This document shows, one piece after another, positions 58,428 to 64,000 of a stretch of DNA of 64,000 nucleotides. Within the stretch, counting starts at the first letter, position 1; each line of letters starts with the position of its first letter. A program made the translations under genes and the position numbers. This DNA comes from Stutzerimonas stutzeri (GTDB lineage Bacteria > Pseudomonadota > Gammaproteobacteria > Pseudomonadales > Pseudomonadaceae), in assembly GCF_015291885.1 (NCBI RefSeq), contig NZ_CP036186.1:1691001-1755000 (forward strand), read 5' to 3'. The notes under the pieces are model-generated. The model did not search any database. It was not told where the DNA came from and worked only from the letters and a program-made list of their open reading frames with translations.

Positions 58428-59303
58428 ATGGCCATGCTGGACACCCGCGGCATCGGGGCCTTCACCTTGTTAAAGCGAACCGTCAAGGAATTCGGCGACG
58501 ACGACATGTCGACCTATGCCTCGGCGCTGGCGTATCGCGCCTTGTTCGCAATGTTTCCGTTCATGGTGTTTTTGATTGCCCTGCTGGGATTTCTCGACCT
58601 GCAGAATTTCTTCGATTGGTTGCGCTTGCAGGCCGAGCTGGCACTGCCTCCGATGGCCATGGAGCAGATTAATCCGGTGATTGAGCAACTGCAGGAGCAA
58701 CAGGCCGGGTTGTTGTCCTTCGGTATTCTGGTGGCATTGTGGACCGCCTCCATCGGTTTCCGCTCGCTGATGATCGCTATGAACAAGGCCTACGACGTTG
58801 AGGAGGGGCGACCGAGCTGGAAGCTGATCCTGCTGTCACTGGCTTACACCGTGGGCGTGGCAATACTGCTGCTGTTCACCGCCGGACTGATGATTATCGG
58901 TCCGCAGGCCATGGAGTGGCTGGCTGGGCAAGTCGGCATGCGTGATGTGGTAGTGGTGCTTTGGACCTGGCTGCGTTGGCCGGTGATCGTGCTGATGCTG
59001 ATGCTGGTGGTGGCACTGCTGTACTACGTTACGCCTGACGTGGAGCAGGACTTTCGCTTCATCACTCCCGGTTCGGTGATGGCCGTGCTGGTGTGGATCA
59101 TCGCGTCGATCGGCTTCGGCATTTACGTGCAAAACTTTGCGGATTACAACGCCACCTACGGCAGCATCGGCGCCATCATCGTGCTGCTGCTCTATCTGTA
59201 TATCTCCGCTGCTGTATTGCTGTTCGGTGCCGAGTTGAACGCGGTCATTGAGCACGCCTCGGTCGAGGGCAAGGACGAGGGCGACAAGCAGCTCGACAGC
59301 TGA
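58428..59303 (+). CDS. YihY/BrkB family inner-membrane protein
   Basis: The 291-aa protein has six hydrophobic segments and the BrkB/YihY signatures: DDMSTYASALAYRALFAMFP near the start, GILVALWTASIGFRSLMIAM, VVALLYYVTPDVEQDFRFIT and YGSIGAIIVLLLYLYISAAV at the end. The family is widespread and was once thought to be RNase BN; its transport or envelope role is unproven. It precedes a glycosyltransferase operon in the same orientation by 155 bases. Confidence 0.88.
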   Translation: MAMLDTRGIGAFTLLKRTVKEFGDDDMSTYASALAYRALFAMFPFMVFLIALLGFLDLQNFFDWLRLQAELALPPMAMEQINPVIEQLQEQQAGLLSFGILVALWTASIGFRSLMIAMNKAYDVEEGRPSWKLILLSLAYTVGVAILLLFTAGLMIIGPQAMEWLAGQVGMRDVVVVLWTWLRWPVIVLMLMLVVALLYYVTPDVEQDFRFITPGSVMAVLVWIIASIGFGIYVQNFADYNATYGSIGAIIVLLLYLYISAAVLLFGAELNAVIEHASVEGKDEGDKQLDS

Positions 59304-59458
59304 GGCGCCGTCTGGCGCTCCGCGGCGAACAACCCTTGTACGTAACGGTCATCTATTTCATTACAGAATTATTCCGCAAGGATGCGGAGCAGGCCGCCAT
59401 TGGGCGGCGTGGCCGGCGGTAGACCGGGTTCTGCAACGGAACGGACCGGAGAAGTACC

Positions 59459-60574
59459 TTGCATATCGCGGATGTGACCATGTTTTACGCGCCCGCTAGT
59501 GGTGGCGTGCGCACGTACCTCGAGGCCAAGCATCGCAGGTTGCAGCTCTATTCGGGCGTGCGCCATAGCATTCTGGTACCGGGCGATGACTACCACCATA
59601 ACGATGGCATCTATCAGGTGCCGGCGCCCATTCTGCCGTTCGGCAAGGGCTATCGCTTTCCGATCAGACGTGCGCCTTGGCGCAACCTGTTGCGGTCTTT
59701 GCGACCTGATCTTATCGAGGTGGGTGACCCTTACATGACGGCCTGGGCGGCGCTGGACGCCGGGCGTCAACTGAATATTCCGGTGATCGGTTTCTATCAT
59801 TCCGATCTGCCGCTGTTGGTCAGCAACCGCATCGGCGGCTGGCTAGGGCCCAATTTCAATGGGTACGTCTCGCGGCTGTACGGCAGCTTCGACCGGGTGC
59901 TTGCCCCCAGCGAAGTAATGGCTGACAAGCTGATTCACCTAGGCGTCAAGAATGTATTCGTGCAGCAGTTGGGGGTCGATCTGGATACCTTCTGCCCCGA
60001 GCGTCGTGATCCAAACCTGCGCCGCGAACTGGGGCTGGCCGACGACACCCGGTTGATGATTTTTGCCGGCCGCGGTTCGCGGGAGAAGAACCTGCATATC
60101 TTGCTAGAAACCGCGCGCCAGCTCGGCAGGCCCTACCACTTGTTGCTGGTGGGTTCGAGTATGCCGCAACGGGTGCCGGACAATGTCACTGTGATTGACC
60201 GCTTCTGTTCCGCCAGCGAAGTGGCGCGCTACATGGCTAGCTGTGATGTGCTGTTGCACGCAGGCAATCAGGAAACCTTTGGTCTGGTGGCGCTGGAGGC
60301 CATGGCCAGCGGCATTCCAGTGGTGGCCGCGCGTGCCGGAGCGCTGCCTGAGTTGGTGCCGTTCTACAGTGGGCGCCTATGCCGGCCGCTTGACCCGAGG
60401 GCCATGGCGCATACCGTGCGTGAATTGTTCGAGGACGACCCCAGGTTGCTGGGCGTGCAGGCGCGCCAACATGTCGAAGCTCATCATGCCTGGGATGCGG
60501 TGGTGGCAGGACTGCTCGCGCACTACCACGCTGTACTGGGAACGGCGGACGTACCGGTAGCCGTACATGGTTGA
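59459..60574 (+). CDS. GT4-type glycosyltransferase
   Basis: A 371-aa GT-B glycosyltransferase. The N-terminal domain begins MHIADVTMFYAPASGGVRTY and the C-terminal domain has LMIFAGRGSREKNLHILLET, PDNVTVIDRFCSASEVARYM and the nucleotide-sugar motif HAGNQETFGLVALEAMASGI (E-x7-E). The start is TTG at 59,459 with GGAGAAG 5 bases upstream. It overlaps the following deacetylase gene by 8 bases, and that gene overlaps a UPF0104 membrane protein, so the three likely build or export a glycolipid. Donor and acceptor are not known. Confidence 0.87.
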   Translation: MHIADVTMFYAPASGGVRTYLEAKHRRLQLYSGVRHSILVPGDDYHHNDGIYQVPAPILPFGKGYRFPIRRAPWRNLLRSLRPDLIEVGDPYMTAWAALDAGRQLNIPVIGFYHSDLPLLVSNRIGGWLGPNFNGYVSRLYGSFDRVLAPSEVMADKLIHLGVKNVFVQQLGVDLDTFCPERRDPNLRRELGLADDTRLMIFAGRGSREKNLHILLETARQLGRPYHLLLVGSSMPQRVPDNVTVIDRFCSASEVARYMASCDVLLHAGNQETFGLVALEAMASGIPVVAARAGALPELVPFYSGRLCRPLDPRAMAHTVRELFEDDPRLLGVQARQHVEAHHAWDAVVAGLLAHYHAVLGTADVPVAVHG

Positions 60575-61328
60575 GGCTGCTCTGACGGTGGTGCTGCACG
60601 ACGTGGCTGCGGAAACCTGGCCGGATTACCAGCCCTTCGTAGAGGCGGTGGACGCCATCGGCGGCGTGCCGATCACCTGGTTGGTGGTCCCGGATTTTCA
60701 TCAGCGCAATTCGCTGGAGCAGCAACCGGATTTCTGCAATCTGCTGGATCAACGCGTGCAACGCGGTGATGAACTGGTGTTGCACGGCTGCTATCACGCC
60801 GATCTCGAGCCCGCGCCGAAGACACCGCGGGACTGGTTCATGCGCCGGGTGTACACCCATGAAGGCGAGTTCTACGGCCTGGACGAACAGGCGGCGGGTG
60901 AGCGCCTTGCGCATGGCCTGGAGTTGTTCCGGCGCCAGCAATGGCCGCTGCACGGCTTCGTCGCGCCCGCCTGGCTGATGAGCGAAGGAACGCGGCGAGC
61001 ATTGGCCAGCAGCGATTTGGTCTATACCAGCGATCCGGGCCATCTTTATCTGCTGCCCGATTTCTCCGCGATCACCGCTCCTGGGCTTGTCTGGAGTGCT
61101 CGCAGCCCTTGGCGTCGTGGCGTGTCCTGGCTGGTCAGTGAACGCCAGCTACGGCAGAGTCGCAGCGCGCCATTGCTGCGCCTGGGCTTGCACCCGGTGG
61201 ATATGCGCCATGAGTTTTCCCGTCGATACTGGCTCGGTGTACTCGAACGCTTGCTGCAGGAAGGTAGGCAACCGATGACCAAGATTGATTGGCTGCGCCA
61301 GTATCGGTCGAAGAGCGCCGTGGCATGA
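60567..61328 (+). CDS. DUF2334 polysaccharide-deacetylase-fold protein
   Basis: A 253-aa protein with the NodB-like fold of DUF2334: an early metal-site region LTVVLHDVAAETWPDY, then LVLHGCYHADLE (H-G-x-x-H-like) and GFVAPAWLMSEG. No signal peptide is visible, so it is likely cytoplasmic. It might deacetylate the sugar added by the upstream glycosyltransferase, but activity is inferred. Starts inside the GT gene and overlaps the next gene by 4 bases. Confidence 0.83.
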   Translation: MVEAALTVVLHDVAAETWPDYQPFVEAVDAIGGVPITWLVVPDFHQRNSLEQQPDFCNLLDQRVQRGDELVLHGCYHADLEPAPKTPRDWFMRRVYTHEGEFYGLDEQAAGERLAHGLELFRRQQWPLHGFVAPAWLMSEGTRRALASSDLVYTSDPGHLYLLPDFSAITAPGLVWSARSPWRRGVSWLVSERQLRQSRSAPLLRLGLHPVDMRHEFSRRYWLGVLERLLQEGRQPMTKIDWLRQYRSKSAVA

Positions 61329-62317
61329 ACCGCCGTTGGTGGATTATGGGCGGCGCGTTGCTCGGCGCGGCCATGGTGCCGCTGTTGCTTGGCGGCACCG
61401 GCCTGTTCGAGCGTCTGCGCAGTTTTCCCGGCAGCCTGCTGGCGATGATGCTCGGCATGATAGTCGTAGGGTGGAACCTCAATGCGCTGCGCTTGCGCTT
61501 GCTTCTGGGGCGTCGACTACTGGGCCAACGCCGCGCATTCGGCATCGTCGTCGCAACCGAGTTTGCCATTTGCGCGACGCCTGGCGGCGCGGGTGGGCCG
61601 CTGACGCTTATGGCACTGCTGATGCGCCAGGGCGTGGCGCCGGCCAAGGGCACAGCAACCTATGCCGTCGAGCAGCTGAGTGATCTGCTGTTTTTCGCCT
61701 GCGCATTAATAGGTGTGCTGTTCTATGCGTTGACCCACAAGCTGAACGCGCATATCGCCAGCCTGCTAGGTTTCAGTGTGGCGCTGCTCATCGGGGTACT
61801 GGTGCTGCTAGCACTGCTCGGGCGCTTTCATCGCCAGGTGTTTCTGCTCAACGGTTGGCTGGTCAGCCGCCTGGGTATGAAGCAGCCGCGCAAGCGCCGA
61901 TGGGCTCGCAAGGTGCTGGGTTTCCGCAACGCGCTGATCGATTGCTTTCGCCTGCCGCGCCGGATCTTGCTGGCGGTATTCGGTCTCACCACGCTGCACT
62001 GGCTACTGCGTTTCAGCGTGCTGTACCTGACGCTGCAGGGGCTGGGCAGCGAACTGGCGTGGGCGTGGACGTTCCTCGTGCAGCTGTTGGCGCTGACTGC
62101 CGGCCAGCTCAGCCTGTTGCCGGGTGGAGCGGGCAGTGCAGAGTTGGCCTCGGCGGCGCTGCTGACGCCGATGGTGGGCAAGTCGACAACTGCAGCGGCG
62201 ATTCTGATCTGGCGCTTCGTGACCTATTACTTCTACCTCATCGCCGGCGCGCCAGTGTTTATGCACCTGGCGGGGCGGCCGCTGCTGCGCCGATTGATGC
62301 CATCGCGTCACGTCTAA
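61325..62317 (+). CDS. UPF0104 / lysylphosphatidylglycerol synthase TM-region family protein
   Basis: A 330-aa membrane protein with about eight helices, including IMGGALLGAAMVPLLLGGTG, SLLAMMLGMIVVGWNLNALR, ATEFAICATPGGAGGPLTLM (conserved CATPGG-type motif) and LLPGGAGSAELASAALL. It corresponds to the membrane part of MprF/LPG synthase without the catalytic domain. Such proteins are candidates for lipid or glycolipid flipping. It is coupled to the deacetylase by ATGA, so it may translocate the product of that pathway. Confidence 0.85.
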   Translation: MNRRWWIMGGALLGAAMVPLLLGGTGLFERLRSFPGSLLAMMLGMIVVGWNLNALRLRLLLGRRLLGQRRAFGIVVATEFAICATPGGAGGPLTLMALLMRQGVAPAKGTATYAVEQLSDLLFFACALIGVLFYALTHKLNAHIASLLGFSVALLIGVLVLLALLGRFHRQVFLLNGWLVSRLGMKQPRKRRWARKVLGFRNALIDCFRLPRRILLAVFGLTTLHWLLRFSVLYLTLQGLGSELAWAWTFLVQLLALTAGQLSLLPGGAGSAELASAALLTPMVGKSTTAAAILIWRFVTYYFYLIAGAPVFMHLAGRPLLRRLMPSRHV

Positions 62318-62405
62318 ACCATCCCTGGGCCGATGGCCGGGGGAAACTATCGTTTCGATTGGGCGGTCCACTCTACGTCACCAATGAATAAGCTAGGAGT
62401 CCGCC

Positions 62406-62597
62406 ATGAGCAGTACTGAAGACAAGATCAAGGGCAACACTAACGAAGCCGTTGGCAAGATCAAGCAAGGCGTGGGCGAAGCGACTGACAACGAGCGCAT
62501 GAAAGGCGAAGGTCAGCGTCAAGAGATCAAGGGCGAAGCCCAACAGGTCAAGGGTGATGTGAAAGACACCCTGAAAAAAGGCATCGACAAGGCCTGA
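62406..62597 (+). CDS. CsbD family stress protein
   Basis: A 63-aa, highly charged protein, MSSTEDKIKGNTNEAVGKIK and onwards, with the CsbD repeats KGEGQRQEIKGEAQQVKG. CsbD proteins are abundant general-stress proteins of unknown mechanism. TAGGAGT precedes the ATG. It is monocistronic, ended by a strong terminator. Confidence 0.92.
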   Translation: MSSTEDKIKGNTNEAVGKIKQGVGEATDNERMKGEGQRQEIKGEAQQVKGDVKDTLKKGIDKA

Positions 62598-62625
62598 TCT
62601 GTCACCGCCTAACGGCAGTACGAAT

Positions 62626-62657
62626 AAAAATGCCCGCAGCGATGCGGGCATTTTTTT
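62626..62657. terminator. Bidirectional terminator between csbD-like gene and fdxA
   Basis: A 13-bp perfect stem AAAAATGCCCGCA / TGCGGGCATTTTT with GCGA loop. It has T-runs on both strands and so serves both convergent genes. Confidence 0.92.
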
Positions 62658-62676
62658 GTCTGGATTCGGCTAAGAA

Positions 62677-63000
62677 CTAGCGCTCCAGGTACTGCAGCTT
62701 GTCCTTGACGCCATCCCACTCCTCGGCATCGGCCAGGGCATCTTTCTTCTCGGTGATGTTCGGCCAGACTTCCGCCAGATCAGCGTTGAGCTCGATGAAC
62801 TCCTGCTGATCCTCCGGTACCTCATCTTCGGAGAAGATCGCCTGAGCCGGGCACTCCGGCTCGCACAGTGCGCAGTCGATGCACTCGTCCGGGTGAATCA
62901 CCAGAAAGTTCGGGCCTTCGTAGAAGCAGTCCACCGGGCAGACTTCCACGCAATCGGTGTATTTGCACTTGATGCAGTTGTCGGTGACGACGAAGGTCAT
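62677..63000 (-). CDS. fdxA: Ferredoxin FdxA (7Fe-8S)
   Basis: A 107-aa ferredoxin beginning [20 protein letters not shown] with CPVDCFYEG, and the second cluster [16 protein letters not shown]. The Cys spacing of the first site (C-x7-C-x3-C-P) fits a 3Fe-4S cluster plus one 4Fe-4S. It serves as a low-potential electron carrier. It lies beside mutS as in Pseudomonas and Azotobacter. Confidence 0.95.
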   Translation of the reverse strand: MTFVVTDNCIKCKYTDCVEVCPVDCFYEGPNFLVIHPDECIDCALCEPECPAQAIFSEDEVPEDQQEFIELNADLAEVWPNITEKKDALADAEEWDGVKDKLQYLER

Positions 63001-63121
63001 GTCTAGCTATCTCCTCAGGCGTGTCAGGTAGGCGTTACGGTGACGCCCCTGTGAGTAGGCGGCACAGGCAAACGCCGCTTATCAAAAAAATGCGCGCGAT
63101 TCTAGCAGCTTTCGCGGCGTA

Positions 63122-64000
63122 TCAAATGCGAGTTTTCAAGCTGTATAGCAGTTCCAGCGCTTGACGCGGCGTTACATCATCGGGATTGATCCGCCCCAAT
63201 TCCTCTAGCACCGGATGTGGCAGGCTGGCGAACATGTCGCTCTGCATGGGTGGTGCAGGCTGGCCGGGCGTTATTCTCGGTGCTTCGTGGGACAGGCTGG
63301 TGGTTTCCAGGCGCGACAGATGGTCGCGCGCGCGCTGGATGACTTCGCCCGGCACGCCGGCCAGCTGTGCCACCGCCAGGCCGTAGCTCTGGCTCGCCGG
63401 CCCCGGCAGTACGTGGTGCAGGAAGACGATGCGCTCGTTGTGCTCAGTAGCAGAAAGGTGGACGTTGGCCACCACTGGCTCGCTTTCTGGCAATACGGTC
63501 AGCTCGAAGTAATGAGTGGCGAACAGGGTAAACGCACGCAGTTTGGCGAGGTGCTCGGCGGCAGCCCAGGCCAGCGAAAGGCCATCGAAGGTACTGGTGC
63601 CGCGGCCCACTTCGTCCATCAGCACCAGGCTGCGATCGCTGGCGTTGTGCAGGATGTTGGCAGTTTCGCTCATTTCCACCATGAACGTGGAGCGGCCGCC
63701 GGCCAGATCGTCCGAGGAGCCAATACGGGTGAAGATGCGATCCACCAACGACAGCTCGCAAGCCGCAGCCGGGACGAAGCTGCCGATCTGTGCCAGCAGC
63801 ACGATCAGCGCGGTCTGGCGCATATAGGTCGATTTACCGCCCATGTTCGGCCCGGTGATCACCAGCATGCGGGTTGCGTCGTCGAGACCCAGATCGTTGG
63901 CCACGAAAGGTGTCTCCAATACCTGCTCCACGACTGGATGGCGACCCTGCTCGATGCGCATGCACGGTTGCTCGACGAAACGCGGGCGATTCAGGTCGAG
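63122..64000 (-). CDS. mutS: DNA mismatch repair protein MutS, C-terminal part (5' end outside the window)
   Basis: The frame is open to the window edge and reads [12 protein letters not shown] then the canonical [13 protein letters not shown]. The ATPase domain is complete: Walker [18 protein letters not shown], the signature loop [19 protein letters not shown], Walker [17 protein letters not shown], and a late HTH dimerisation region ([17 protein letters not shown]). The last residues ([11 protein letters not shown]) match the MutS C-terminus. MutS recognises base mismatches and recruits MutL. Confidence 0.97.
   Translation of the reverse strand, partial: LDLNRPRFVEQPCMRIEQGRHPVVEQVLETPFVANDLGLDDATRMLVITGPNMGGKSTYMRQTALIVLLAQIGSFVPAAACELSLVDRIFTRIGSSDDLAGGRSTFMVEMSETANILHNASDRSLVLMDEVGRGTSTFDGLSLAWAAAEHLAKLRAFTLFATHYFELTVLPESEPVVANVHLSATEHNERIVFLHHVLPGPASQSYGLAVAQLAGVPGEVIQRARDHLSRLETTSLSHEAPRITPGQPAPPMQSDMFASLPHPVLEELGRINPDDVTPRQALELLYSLKTRI

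Noticed and set aside
1..64000. CRISPR arrays, rRNA genes or insertion sequences
   Set aside because: I saw no regularly spaced repeat-spacer pattern, no rRNA sequence and no transposase gene in the window.

Overview
The window is chromosomal DNA of a high-GC gammaproteobacterium, most likely Pseudomonadaceae and plausibly the Stutzerimonas (P. stutzeri) group. This is inferred from mutS next to fdxA, a membrane PQQ glucose dehydrogenase, a PfeRSA-type siderophore locus, DUF3649/PepSY/DUF3325 genes and a Pseudomonas-like tRNA-Thr(CGT). No species-specific marker was identified, so the genus is an inference.

Layout. Positions 1-13.6 kb are core-like: lipoproteins, a solute-binding protein, an RsuA-type pseudouridine synthase, two neighbouring PQQ quinoproteins (a soluble sugar dehydrogenase and Gcd), a CvfB-like S1 protein, DUF488 and DUF2945 proteins, a secreted GH5 glycosidase carrying three tandem modules of unknown function, and a YqjD/YqjE-like envelope operon.

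From 13,660 to 34,475 lies a 20.8 kb genomic island in the 3' half of tRNA-Thr(CGT). It is bounded by 56-bp direct repeats (55/56 identical) and carries a tyrosine integrase at the end away from the intact tRNA. Its cargo is defence. A type I restriction-modification locus (hsdR, HNH nuclease, hsdM, RhuM-Fic, hsdS, NucS-like nuclease) is followed by a translationally coupled type I Zorya system (zorABCD). ZorC has an unusual C-terminal extension. A small M15-peptidase-like protein sits at the left end.

From 34.5 to 47.6 kb are a DHA2-type MFS exporter with a divergent TetR regulator, a TonB-dependent siderophore receptor with a Fur-like box, a frameshifted diguanylate cyclase, and an iron locus: a PfeR/PfeS two-component system, the catecholate receptor PfeA, and a DUF3649-PepSY-DUF3325 inner-membrane operon.

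From 47.6 to 51.7 kb a flavin monooxygenase fused to a SnoaL-like domain is divergent from an AcoR-like sigma-54 activator. A good -24/-12 promoter lies in front of the monooxygenase.

From 51.7 to 57.6 kb is the most intriguing chromosomal locus: an operon of MBOAT acyltransferase, FkbH-like HAD protein, acyl carrier protein and membrane-anchored SGNH protein, followed by an LpxR lipid A deacylase. It parallels the Gram-positive Dlt system part by part, and the MBOAT ends in an FxYxxF acyl-shuttle-like hexapeptide. FkbH replaces DltA as the presumed carrier-loading enzyme, which predicts transfer of a C3 hydroxyacyl group, such as glyceryl, to an envelope polymer.

The right end (57.9-64 kb) holds a small membrane protein, a YihY-family protein, a glycosyltransferase / DUF2334 deacetylase / UPF0104 membrane protein operon, a CsbD protein, ferredoxin FdxA and the 3' part of mutS.
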